From: Choristoneura fumiferana
Lineage: Eukaryota > Arthropoda > Insecta > Lepidoptera > Tortricidae
Assembly: GCF_025370935.1 (NCBI RefSeq)
Contig: NC_133479.1
Span: forward strand, 2,091,320-2,155,319
Direction: 5' to 3'
Length of the DNA: 64,000 nucleotides
Positions within the stretch are counted from its first letter, which is position 1. Each line of letters begins with the position of its first letter. This document shows, in pieces, positions 1 to 10,099 of this stretch. A program made the translations under genes and the position numbers. The notes under the pieces were generated by a model, which ran no database searches, had not been told where the DNA came from, and was given only the letters and a program-made list of their open reading frames with translations.

Positions 1-433
1 ATTAGTTGATATCCTCCAAACAAAGTAAGTTTTGCAGGATGTAAACATAAAGTCTAATTGAGATAATTTCTTGTAAATGTGAAGAATTGTTATAATTCCA
101 ACGGAATATCATTGTAATGGCATATATCTACCTAAAATTAATAAATGATATTTTTAGACACTTCCAATTTGATTGTAATGTAACGGTGACGCCACTAACT
201 ATAACTTTGGTGACAAATAATATTCATCATCAACCTCAAAAGTTTCAAATTGTTTTACGAGGCTGACAAACTGCAAAGAGAAGAATATTTATTTCATCGC
301 TAATGTCTCTAATGTAGGTACCTAGGAGGAATTTATTTATTTATTAGACATGCCAACAGTACATGAACAAGACATAACATAACAAGTACACAATAGAAAC
401 AGAAATAATAAAAAAACACAACTTAGAGGTTAC

Positions 434-605
434 CTGGTACGACGCTCTCTAATATAACTTTTTCTACCGGCTCGGCGTCCTTCTCCCGCTTTTTGGATCG
501 CACATTCACATTTTTCCTACTAGAATATCTTTCTTTGGGAGTTATATCCTGTGAAGATATTAAATCTTCAATATCGTCAATAATTTCATCACAAGCACCT
601 GGCAT
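434..605 (-). CDS. CDKAL1: CDKAL1-like tRNA methylthiotransferase, coding exon 1 (left copy)
   Basis: CDKAL1 proteins are radical-SAM enzymes that add a methylthio group to t6A37 of tRNA-Lys(UUU). This exon encodes the 57-residue N-terminal tail before the catalytic part, starting MPGACDEIIDDIEDLISSQD. The acidic DDIEDLIS stretch followed by a basic segment and a VVPG end matches the layout of animal CDKAL1 N-termini. I chose the ATG at 605-603 because family members start at this MP; the frame stays open upstream to a methionine at 710, which I regard as 5' UTR. The exon ends CCA-G before a GTAACC donor (phase 1). That joins in frame to an exon like the one at 51847-52021, which begins with GT and so completes a glycine codon. 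In this copy the next exon would lie left of the window. Identification rests on remembered family resemblance and exact splice-phase fit. Confidence 0.85.
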
Positions 606-1010
606 TTTTTTTTTGACAAACAGAGAGAGACAAACATACCGACAGCTGTCTTGGCTGGGGGTAAAATAAATAGATGTACGGTCCGAATTGAAGAATTCCG
701 TCCATTCCATTTAAAGGTAAAAAAAAAATACAGTTCTAGTCAATACAAAAAAAAAGAAAAATTTGCAACTATAAATTTAATTGGGCAAAAATAATAGCAA
801 AGCTTAAGCAAAGTAAAGCAAATGGTTAATTTGGACTCTACAAATTGCGTGCGGTGCATCGTTTACACACCACCGCCACGAACGTGAGAACGCAACGTAT
901 TGTATTATTCATTCAAGTACGTTGTACGTTACTAAAGTCGTGTAAATCAGTCCGTAAAAAAATATTGTCTATGGGCTGAGTTTCCGGAGCGAAAGATTTG
1001 CCGCCAAAAT
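606..1010. other. Upstream flank of CDKAL1-like exon 1
   Basis: This is the 5' side of the minus-strand CDKAL1 exon, so its promoter and 5' UTR should lie here. A poly-T/poly-A tract sits next to the start codon. No clear TATA box or initiator is visible on the minus strand. The same sequence is found at 53817-54218. Confidence 0.4.
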
Positions 1011-1431
1011 GAGGGCTATCGCGAATGAATTCGCCACTAGAGGCGCTAGTGTAGCGTGAGGTCTCCGAAATGTCAAATCTCATAGTTTTTGGGTGAGCTA
1101 CGCGGGTTTATTTATAATTAGAATAATTTCGTGAATATTTTGCAATATCTGAAATTAATTATGGCAAATATGCGTTCCGAGGCAATGAATGTCTGTGTTT
1201 TCAGACAGTTTTATCTTTCGGAAACCTTTGTCCTCCCTTTTTTCCGAACAAAACGGGGACTATGCAACACTGTGGCATGCTCGATATTTTTATGCTACGG
1301 TTTTAAGCTGTATTAAATAAGATTTTAATCTAAACTTTGTTTTCACGTCCGTAATAACAGACTTTGAAAGCCATACTTAAAAACCTCACGCAACAGTGCG
1401 CCATCTAGTGAGACAAAAAACGATAGCCCTC
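1011..1431. mobile_element. 421-bp terminal-inverted-repeat element, left arm only
   Basis: Begins GAGGGCTATCG and ends with its inverse CGATAGCCCTC, flanked by AT on both sides. The right arm has the uninterrupted site at about 54218-54219, so the boundaries are read directly. A diverged inverted copy with the same ends lies at 38067-38511. A reading frame inside (1131-1316) is matched in the other copy but is short and diverges at its end, so I read this as a non-autonomous DNA element. Confidence 0.8.
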
Positions 1432-2082
1432 ATTGAGTTTCATCATATAAATAATACGTGTACCTACTGTGAATTTTAAAGTTTACCATAAATTGCATTA
1501 TCAAAAATTTTATCGAAAGCAATAAAATAAATACGCAATTAAAACTTAATTTGTCAAGGTCCCATCGCCTTTACAATTATTGTAAACGCTGTACAATCGT
1601 ACGACTTACGTAATAAATTAGCAACGGTACACAAAAAAATATGAACCCCAATAAATTGACACATCCGATAAAATATCGCATCTTACTATAAAATACTTCC
1701 TGACAATGCCAACTTTAACTAATCGTGGACGATGACTCTATTGAAAGGAATTAGGGTTTATAATCGCTTGATTTTATAATGGGTGTTTTATAGAGGAGAC
1801 AATGGGTCGTACAGCTGCTAATGTTATGGTAATGGTCCCCTTCGACCCGAACGTATGGCGTCTTTTATCCTGTGGTTGCATTGGTTCACTGGAAATATTG
1901 ACTGTTGTATGGCAATGGCAGGCACTGCCATAATGACAGTGTCATTTCATTACGATGTAATGCACAAGTTAGCGGGATCTTAGTTGTGTATGAGTATGAC
2001 GCAATAAAATCGAATAGAATAGAATAGAAATGTTTTATTCGCTCTTTGCACATTAAGTATATAAAACATTATAAAAAAAAAA

Positions 2083-2681
2083 CCGGCCAAGAGCGTGTCA
2101 GACATGCCCAAAATTTAAGTAATATTTTTCTAAGGATTTCGTATTTTATACGGAATCTTCCATGTTTAGGGATATTTTATACTTTAGGCTATTTACTCAT
2201 AAAATAAACTACTAATAATTCTCAAGCAAACTTAGCCGTTATAGTTATCATCCTAAATTTTTTCAATTTTTTCCACCCACCGATTTAGATTTTAGAGGGG
2301 GCGGGACCGTCGATTTAAATGAAAATTAGCAATTTAAAGTTGAATATTTCGCAAACATATCACTGAATCGAAAAGTCGTCTTAGCAAACCCTAACCCGTA
2401 TTTTTAAAAGACCTATCCAACGATACCCCACACTATAGGCTTGGATGAAAAAAAAATCACTCCTACTTTACGTCTGTGGGAGGTTTATGGGATTTTTTTT
2501 GAATTTTTTATTGTACCATTTTGTCAGCATAGTTTACCATTATATTCCGTGCAAAATTACAGCTTTCTAGCATTGATAGACCCTGAGCAAAGGCGCGGAC
2601 GGACAGACAGACAAAAAGACAGCTATGGCGAAACTATAAGGGTTCCGTTTTTGCCATTTTGGCTACGGAACCCTAAAAAGC
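2083..2681 (+). repeat. Lepidopteran interspersed repeat, full copy
   Basis: Starts with the CCGGCCAAGAGCGTGTC head and ends GGCTACGGAACCCTAAAAA. It contains the characteristic ACGGACAGACAGACA stretch and TATGGCGAAACTATAAGGG. Both ends carry an inverted AGGGTTCCGTAGCCA-type motif (degenerate at the 5' end here), which suggests a non-autonomous DNA element. I cannot name its family. The right-arm counterpart is 54847-55493. Confidence 0.75.
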
Positions 2682-2776
2682 GGAACATGCACGCTGAAAA
2701 ATATTCTTTAATTTTTTTTTCTAAATATTTTATAGCGCCGCCAGTCTATAGAACTTTTACTACTTGTTCTATTACT

Positions 2777-3848
2777 AGGGCAACACACACAGAGAGCGGG
2801 CGCGGGTCGGGTCGTGTCCGCCGCGGGAGCCGCGCGGTTCGTTGTATTCACACAGAGCGCGGGTCGGACCCGCGACGGGCCCGCAGCGGCTATCAATGTT
2901 GCCAGTTTAGTGACTTTATCCCTAGAAGTGACGGCTTTTGCTTAAATATTAGCGACCAATCTTTTCACGAAAAAAAATCAAATCCAATGTTGCTGCCATC
3001 ACAAAAGCAACGTTAATCAATAAATATGTAATCGTCTGGACCATAGTTCATACGCAATAAATTTTATTTTATTTCATTTTAATTGTGCAACTATAGTTAC
3101 TCAAACGACATCTGATGATGATGACATTTCTAACCTTCACTAGTGTTTTCCGGGCGTAGCAACCCTAGCTCTACACGAGCCGCGTGTGAGTGAACACGAG
3201 TTATGCGATAGACAGAAGTATAAAGTAGGCACGATTCTTATGCCAAAACGTCACTTTTGTAGGGTAGTGAGGCTTCTGTACTTGAACTATTACTTATTTT
3301 GTGGTTCCGTAGCCGAAATGGCAAAAACGGAACCCGTATAGTTTCGCCATGTCTGTCTGTCTGTCTGTCCGTCCGCGGCTTTGCTCAGGGACTATCAATG
3401 CTAGAAAGCTAGATAGATAGAAAGCTGTAATTTTGCACGGATATATAATGAAAACTATCCCGACAAAATTATACTTGTACAATGAAAATTAAAAAAAAAA
3501 AAACATTTTGTGGGTACCTCCCATAGACGTAAAGTAGAGATTTTTTGTATGTAAGTAAGCCGATGTAAGATAAGTATATCAAACTTACAATCCTGCCTGA
3601 TGTCATTATACGACATGTTGCTGTGTGTGTAATCATTCACTTCAATTCTTGTGGCAATACCTATACTAACATGTTTTAGGGGGATTTCCAATTAATTATA
3701 GCAATTTTAGGGGTTTTTAACTTAAGTTTTAGGGATAAATATTTTTGAGAGTTGGTAACTCTGCGCTCGGCCCGCGCGCTGTTTGTGACGACGGGCGACG
3801 GGCGCGGGCCGCGCACGACCCGCGCCCGCTCTCTGTGTGTGTTGCCCT
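2777..3848. mobile_element. 1072-bp element with GC-rich terminal inverted repeats, left arm only
   Basis: Left end AGGGCAACACACACAGAGAG followed by GCGGGCGCGGGTCG; the right end is its reverse complement, giving roughly 34 bp of inverted repeat. The right arm lacks it (site at about 55584-55586), which confirms the insertion. The target-site duplication is unclear, at most a base or two, so the superfamily is open. It carries an inner GC-rich block (2815-2885) and a nested interspersed-repeat fragment at 3301-3545. No transposase frame is present. Confidence 0.75.
3301..3545 (-). repeat. Interspersed repeat fragment nested in the 1072-bp element
   Basis: Minus-orientation 3' part of the same family as 2083-2681: GGTTCCGTAGCC head, the GTCTGTCTGTCTGTCCGTCC stretch, then CTCCCATAGACGTAAAGT. 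It lies within a host element that is itself absent from the right arm. Confidence 0.7.
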
Positions 3849-5796
3849 TTATTCTGTGCTTTTACATTTTCTTACACTGTGACGCCGTGCCGGCACGGCA
3901 CGCGCCTTGCGTAGTGTTACCAGTTTACCAGTAATAATAAAATTACTAGGCAATAGGCATTAAGGATGAATAATTAGATGTTAGAAGACAAAATCTTATA
4001 AGCATTTATGCAAAATTATGGTAAGTAATTTAGATGATTTCATTGTATAACAATAATTTAAAAATTGTACATGTAAATGCAACTGAAATTTTAATACGGA
4101 ACACCAGGTGTAGTGCTGACATTGGAATAGGTAAGAATGAAAAATGAATGTCCAGACCAACAGCCAAATATGCGGTCTACCACCCTAAAGTTGAATCGTT
4201 TACTTGTCATAAAACAATAATGTCGATATGGCAACAAATGAGCATAAAGATACGTTTTCCCGTTTTGAGCGTAAATTCTTGACTAAGTAGCATTGTAGAT
4301 TGCAGAATCAGTTAAAATCGTGAATGGTGTGCACTGGCTTAGCAGTTAGCACCATAACATTATTCTGCAGAAATCACACAGCTATTTTCTTTTTTATGTG
4401 TAAAGGGGTTTAACCCCTTTTTCACTAGGGCCCCAAATTTTGTGTCTACTCTACTATACCCGGTTATTTACGCATTGCACTCTGGCAACACTACTTCCAA
4501 AACGCCAGCTGCACAACAAACAAAACAGTCAGTTGCATTATAGCTTCGCGGTGTGTTGTGTACCGAGTGCCTCGTTCCTGACTTTTACGAACTGTTTATA
4601 ATTTTAATTGATCACAATTATTGTCTTTCGAACTGTTGTGTTGGTCATTTGTTGGTGTACCCTTTTGTGGTGAGTTTGTTTTGATTTTAGTACGATATTT
4701 TTTTCCAAATACTAAATAAACTTCAATTTGAAATATTGTCGAAAAGGTAAAAGAAAAAGATTAAATGTAGTATAGTTGAACACAGTTTTAATTATACACT
4801 TAAACATGCTCGGTTTCATGGTAAATATCGTAATGTTTAATTATAAATGGTACAAGACCGTAATTTTGTACTTACACAAATTAACTTTTTGGTGGTAGAT
4901 TTGTTGAAATTATTTTGTTAACATTAACATCACAATATCATCATCTATTTAATTGATGGGACATTCTTTCTAAATAAGCGTTTATTTTTATTCTGAACGA
5001 ATACTTCTTTTTGGAATTTCAATCCCAAATCGCAATAAGATACGGCGCCGGCAGTGTGTCAAGCCAAGTTCGACATTTCCCTCTCCGACATGTTTAAGTC
5101 TACTTAGTAGCTTTCTGAAAGAATGATAAAGTAAAACAATAATTAAACATTTTTAAGAATATTGAAATAATATTAAGACGATTTATTATTTTATAAGTAC
5201 TCATGATACTAAAATGAAACAATTTAATTTTATAAGCTACAAAATTATTAACAGTGTTGTTGAAATTCCACCTACATTTTTAGGTGGGTAGCGGGGACAG
5301 ATACGTAGGTAGGTACTAGGTAGGTATTAGGTATCCCTAGTTTTCTTTTATCATTATTGAAACAAAAATGACAGCTCAAAGGTACTAGGTATGCATAAGT
5401 GAAGGACGTATCCGTAACTTGACGTAAGTCATAATGGGTTAGTTTCTGCTCTCGACTGTGATATAAACAGGGTGGGCAGGCACAGGCATCTCGTTTCTTT
5501 AGCCGAACCAAGGCCGTCATGGTTTGTGAACCCTAACCGAGGGATCCCACTGTATAGGGTATTAGGGTGTCTTTGTTTGGTAGTAATAACCATTTGAGAA
5601 ACTTACGACGTTCTCAAACGCTCGTTTTAATCAGTAAGCACGAATGTCCCAGGAACAAATGTATTCTTACTTTGACTATTGGGATAGTTTTCGTTTGTTC
5701 TATACTTTGTTTAATAAAATAATGTAGGTACCTATAACGTTTTTTTTGCTCCTTTTTATTATGTGAGTGACAACTAAGACTGCGATACTTTATATA
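3849..5796. other. Non-coding stretch of the left arm
   Basis: No convincing gene. It contains the AAAGGGGTTTAACCCCTTT palindrome (4402-4420), which is interrupted in the right arm, and the candidate initiator/exon at 4529-4669. The short reading frame at 5272-5520 is not conserved in a coding manner between arms. Confidence 0.5.
4529..4669 (+). promoter_or_regulatory. Candidate initiator and non-coding first exon (left arm)
   Basis: A TCAGTT arthropod-type initiator at 4529-4534 is followed about 135 bases later by a good donor (TTTTGTG before GTGAGT at 4670). The block is conserved in the right arm (TCAGTT at 56290, donor at 56431). It could be a non-coding first exon of a plus-strand gene; the GPCR, whose first coding exon is preceded by an acceptor, is a candidate. 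This is inference from motif and splice site only. Confidence 0.25.
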
Positions 5797-5798
5797 TA

Positions 5799-5832
5799 CA
5801 GTTGTGGTCATATAATTAAGAACGATTTTTTA
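5799..5832 (+). repeat. Tc1 left terminal inverted repeat
   Basis: CAGTTGTGGTCATATAATTA and the following AGAACGATTT; matches the inverse of 7517-7546. The inner repeat at 6013-6030 repeats its core. Confidence 0.85.
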
Positions 5833-6167
5833 TAGAGAAGATTTTTTCAAACTGACAAGTGTTACTAACTGCATGTATATTTTTGTACTTCTCTCGGTAT
5901 CGTAAAACTTTTCCGTACTAGCCGTAAATTCATTTATACATATAATTGGCTAAAAAATAAATAGATAAACTTTATACATTACATCTAAACCTAGTATTAC
6001 TACTTACTGGCTGGTCATATAATTAAGAACGCTGAATAGTTTATTTTTTATTCAAATTTAAATAGAGAACGGACCGCCGCTTTGTGGTTTTAGGTTATTA
6101 TTCGAATAATTTTTGGCGCCATTTAGTGCCGTAATAGTCTTAAAGGCGATTGCTTCATATAAAAACA

Positions 6168-7187
6168 ATGGGGAAAAATAAAAGTTGTGATAAATCTACA
6201 AGAGAAGTAATACTAAAACTTCGCGACAAGAATTGGTCGTATAAACACATAGCCGATCATCTGCAATGTTCAAAAACTATGTTTTTCCACGCCATAAAGC
6301 ATTTTGCCACGTATCAAACTACTTCAAATGTTCCGCGTGTACCTAAACAAAGAAAGTCATCTCGTCGAGATGATCGAAATATCGTTCGTTTGGCAAAACA
6401 AAATCCTTTTAAAGGGTCTAATGAGTTGAGAAAAGAATATTTTGGCGAAAACAACCCTTCAGCAATCTCGGCACGCACTATTAGAAGGCGTTTGGTAGAA
6501 GAAAAGTTGCACGGAAGGATAGCAAGGAAGGTGCCTATGTTGAAACGGTGTCATAGGCAAGCCCGGCTTGCATTTGCAAGAAGATATGAAAACTGGACAA
6601 TCAGACAGTGGAAAAACGTTCTTTTTTCTGACGAGACAAAAATAAATAGGGTATGTTCTGATGGCAAACGATATGTAAGACGGCCTCCAAATAAAGCATT
6701 CGACCCAAAGTACACAAAAGTGACTTTAAAGCATGGCGGGGAAAATGTAAAAATTTGGGGATGTTTTTCTGGACATGGTGTTGGACCTATTAGACTGATA
6801 GAAGGAAACATGGATCAATTTCAATACAAAAACATACTGGAAGAAACAATGTTACCATATGCAGAAGGCGTGCTTCCGGTTATTTGGACATTCCAGCACG
6901 ACAATGATCCCAAGCATACTGCACGTACCGTTAAGGAATTCCTCACATCGCAATCAGTTTCTGTCTTAGATTGGCCAGCCAACAGCCCCGATCTTAACCC
7001 AATAGAGCATCTTTGGTGCGAAGTCAAGAAAAAGGTTTCAAATCGACAGTGTAGCAATTTAAGAGAACTGTATGACGTATTCTTAGAAGAATGGAACTCT
7101 ATCTCTCTCGCGAAATGTCAAAAATTGATAGATTCAATGCCTCGCCGGTGTAAGGCAGTAATAAAAAAGCCGTGGACATGCTACTAA
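6168..7187 (+). CDS. Tc1-family DD34E transposase, intact
   Basis: 339 residues starting MGKNKSCDKSTREV, the usual length for Tc1 transposases. Residues about 8-50 form the first helix-turn-helix (paired-like, DNA binding), followed by a basic linker (PKQRKSSRRDDR) and the second binding helix region. The catalytic triad is visible: Asp in LFSDETKI, Asp in FQHDNDPKHTA, and Glu in SPDLNPIEHLW, with exactly 34 residues between the last two. The enzyme cuts and pastes the element by binding its terminal repeats. There are no stops or frameshifts. I start at the ATG at 6168; an in-frame TTG lies upstream. Integrity plus the empty site in the other arm means activity is plausible but not shown. 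Confidence 0.95.
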   Translation: MGKNKSCDKSTREVILKLRDKNWSYKHIADHLQCSKTMFFHAIKHFATYQTTSNVPRVPKQRKSSRRDDRNIVRLAKQNPFKGSNELRKEYFGENNPSAISARTIRRRLVEEKLHGRIARKVPMLKRCHRQARLAFARRYENWTIRQWKNVLFSDETKINRVCSDGKRYVRRPPNKAFDPKYTKVTLKHGGENVKIWGCFSGHGVGPIRLIEGNMDQFQYKNILEETMLPYAEGVLPVIWTFQHDNDPKHTARTVKEFLTSQSVSVLDWPANSPDLNPIEHLWCEVKKKVSNRQCSNLRELYDVFLEEWNSISLAKCQKLIDSMPRRCKAVIKKPWTCY

Positions 7188-7516
7188 CTATTAATTTTAG
7201 TTAAAATGTATTACATTACTTTTTTTTGTGTACAAACTTCACGTTAGTGTGATTTAGTTAATCTAAGTTTCAAATAAAAAAACTTTCGAACAGTTCAATA
7301 AATCGTTCTTAATTATTTGTCCAGCTTCAGTACTATTTGAATTTGTTACTAAAGAAAATAAAAACAAAATTTGTAAAAAAATGACAGCAATTTTATTCTT
7401 TATTCTTAATCCCGTTTGCTCTATTCATGTGGCTATTTCATAACGTAACTAGTTACTTCTAAGAAGGAACCACGACTACACATGACATGATTTAGTTAAA
7501 AATAATCTGGAACTTC

Positions 7517-7546
7517 AAATCGTTCTTAATTACATGACCACCACTG
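7517..7546 (-). repeat. Tc1 right terminal inverted repeat
   Basis: Inverse of the left end, reading CAGTGGTGGTCATGTAATTA from the outside. The inner copy is at 7302-7324. Confidence 0.85.
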
Positions 7547-7548
7547 TA

Positions 7549-7745
7549 TATATATATATATTAAATATAATGACCCGGATAACTCACGTCTTAAATCGAG
7601 TTTAGCTCGACATGTTTCGGGCTAAGCACGCACACTGCGCGCCGGCGCTCTGCTCGCGGAGCAGAGCGGCGGCGCGCAGTGCGCGTGTTACAGCAGCCGC
7701 TGAGTCGCGTTGCTCCGAAGACGAAGGGCTACGGAGATATATGTA
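7549..7745. repeat. Repeat fragment with GC-rich hairpin, left arm only
   Basis: Directly after the Tc1 element and its TA tract. Begins with a GACCCGGATAACTCACG stretch, a sequence I recognise as common in lepidopteran repeats, and includes a near-perfect hairpin (7633-7655 with 7659-7681, 22 of 23 pairs, 3-base loop). The right arm joins directly from its TA tract to the sequence after 7745. Confidence 0.6.
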
Positions 7746-7889
7746 TACCTAAATAGGCCAGCGTTTGATCACAATAACGCCTGACCGTAAGCGAAGATGT
7801 GGACACCCTAGCCTAGATTTAAAGACTGCCCGATTGTAGCTACTTATTAGGAACCACAAACGCAAATACTTACACATCCCACTAACTAA

Positions 7890-8130
7890 CATTAAAAATG
7901 CGAAAATTTGTAAGTCTGTTTGATTGTTTGTAACATTTTCAAATCTTAATCACTGAACCGATTCCGATGAAAGAACCTGGGCGACCCAGCTCTGCTTTGG
8001 CTAAAACTCGGTAATAAGCGTTTTCCCAGAGATCAAGACCAAGTTAGGTCGATTTGTCATCCCCGAAAACCCCCACATACCAAATTTCATCGAAATCGTT
8101 TTAGCCGTTTCCGAGATTCTGATTATATAT
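7890..8130 (-). repeat. Lep1/Helitron-like repeat fragment
   Basis: Contains AAACTTTCGCA-like and CCGATTCCGATGAAAG/CATCGAAATCGTTTTAGCCG phrases of the Lep1-type elements that carry the stock text about false roots of coding sequence. It is present in both arms (57690-57930). It explains the short antisense frames here. Confidence 0.55.
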
Positions 8131-9095
8131 ATTCTTATTCTAGAATTGCCCGTTTAATGGTATTAGATTCAATATTCAGATAGTTTAAGTCCCGGGGATG
8201 GACATAGGATAGTTTTTTGAAAAATTGCAGCTTTAACAATAATCTATTCCATTATTCTTAAGACATTTTGAAATAGAAATTTTTAATGTCAGGGTAAAAA
8301 CAACTGTTTAGAGGAAGTGCACCTGAATCTTCCTGCCACTCACGCGCGCATTTTGAACACCTGTTTCTGTTTCACAAAAAAACTAAGTTGTTCCGTTTTA
8401 ACCTTTCGTACGATCGACTAGCTAGCTAAAGAAATTTTGAAAAAAAAACATGTATTTTAACTAGGCATTTTATTAATATTTTGTTACAGCGGCCATAATC
8501 ATATACATTAACAGTTTTTTATACCTAATGGCACAAAAAAATTACCAGAGCTACTTTAAAAAAAGAAAAAGAACCATTTGAACCATTTATCACGAGACGT
8601 TCAAAAATCAACATAATATCTACGTACCTTCAACATTTATTGTACCTAATTATAGCACTATTTACTGTTAAAAAGAAATAGCGCTTTGCGTTTGTGAGGA
8701 CGGACGGACAGGAGCCTAAGTGCCCGTTGGTCCCTTTACGTACGGAACCCTTACCAGGATAATTTAGTTTTAATTGTAACTTGATAAGACTTGAGTTCTA
8801 GATTAATTGGCAACCGTAATTTAAATTAAATAATCAGGAGTTCAAAAGTTATCGACATTGTTCGCACTCGATTTGCGTATGCGTCGTTAACTGAATATGC
8901 AATAAACCTACTTTGTAATGACATTAAAATACTAAACATTATTGCTAACACATTATGAAATCAAAGTTTAATTTAAGAGTCTTTCGTATTATAACTGCCA
9001 CATTTCTGTGGAAATTTTGGAAGTTTTGTTCTAAATGTTACTAAACTGACCTGACACGGATAAAGGCTGGTATTATAAATAAATATCATAGGACA

Positions 9096-9150
9096 ATTAA
9101 CATCAATTGCACCCAAAGTAAGTAAAGCTTATGTTATAGGTACTACCTCT
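9096..9150 (-). repeat. SINE 3'-end fragment
   Basis: Matches in reverse the tail of the SINE at 32015-32290 (inverse of CCAAAGTAAGTAAAGCTTATG). Present in both arms (right copy near 58903-58950). Confidence 0.5.
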
Positions 9151-9602
9151 CTAGTTAAACATACTTAATTAGATAGTTATTACTTGAAGTTAAAAGTATC
9201 GTCACAAACACAAATGTCACTATCTACACATACTGAGTTTTTCATGTGCATTGCATACGAATAACTAGCTAAAATCCACAGCTTCATTTGCATACAAAAC
9301 GTGCCTGTTTTAGACTGAAGTTAGCAGAAACACGTGCGCACAGTCAAGTGTTGTAGTGTAGACATGTAGGTCATTTATCCCTGTCATAATTAGCAGAGCG
9401 ATGACGACATTGACATATATTTGATGCTAATTGGTTGCATGTTAATTATTACTCATAGAAAACAAAGGTAAGATCCGTGATCTGTCTGTACAAGTGTAGT
9501 GAGAGTGTGTAACGGTTTTACGTCGCTTTTTATCAAAAAAGCGTATTTATCGTATCGTGCTCTCTCAAATACCCATCAAGTATAGTGTCTTCAGTACCCA
9601 TT

Positions 9603-9743
9603 GTACATACATATAATCACGCCTCTTTCCCGTAGGGGTAGGCAGAGACCACTTCTTTCCACTTGCTACGATCCTTACATACTTGTTTCGCTTCGTCCAC
9701 TTTCATTATTCCCTTCATACATGCTCTTCGGTTTAGGGTACTC
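9603..9743 (-). repeat. LINE-derived repeat fragment
   Basis: ATCACGCCTCTTTCCCGTAG and the following GGCAGAGACCACTT text are a widespread lepidopteran repeat tail. The right-arm copy is at about 59427-59555. The short frame at 59357-59587 is an accident of this repeat. Confidence 0.45.
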
Positions 9744-9828
9744 TAACATTATAACATTCCATTTTAACATTTAACACTAAATAATAAAGCTCATTGAAAA
9801 TTACACTCATTTAATACTATGACATCAG

Positions 9829-9945
9829 AGATTTCGGAGCGGCCAAGGTAGTCAAAAATATGCATGAACTCTAATGCCTTATAATAGAGTGCATGTGCAG
9901 ATACTTTTTACCACTTTGGCTGTTCCGAAATATCTAATGGCGACT
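9829..9945. repeat. Foldback (inverted-repeat) element in both arms
   Basis: GAGATTTCGGAGCGGCCAAG at one end pairs, with mismatches, with CTTTGGCTGTTCCGAAATATC at the other, so the whole segment can form a hairpin. The right-arm copy is at about 59640-59757. It probably predates the split of the two arms. Confidence 0.55.
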
Positions 9946-10099
9946 GTACAACAATTGATTGACACTGGGCGCCGTCGTATTCCGTTCCGATTGAGATACG
10001 ACTTTTCCTGTTGGAAATACATAGGTATGCTTTCTTATCTGTACTGTACTAGGCTTCGATACTTTGAAGGGGCCAGATAGATGTATGGCCAAGTTCACA

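Larger units (their letters stand above)
5799..7546 (+). mobile_element. Complete Tc1-type transposon with doubled inverted-repeat ends
   Basis: A 1748-bp element starting CAGTTGTGGTCAT and ending with the near-inverse ATGACCACCACTG, flanked by TA on each side, the Tc1/mariner target. The terminal repeats are about 30 bp with roughly three mismatches. An inner copy of the repeat core (GGTCATATAATTAAGAAC, 6013-6030) lies about 210 bases inside the left end, and another (7302-7324, inverse) about 220 bases inside the right end. This is the IR/DR arrangement known from some Tc1 elements. The transposase frame is open throughout. The right arm has no insertion at the matching site (57531-57550), so the element is young or polymorphic. 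Confidence 0.93.

Noticed and set aside
423..710. Longer CDKAL1 start at 710
   Set aside because: The family start is the MP at 605; the upstream extension is open only by chance and includes a homopolymer-encoded Lys run.
1131..1316. Reading frame with a match at 38118-38366
   Set aside because: Both lie inside copies of the same terminal-repeat element; the ends diverge and no domain is recognisable. Treated as repeat sequence.
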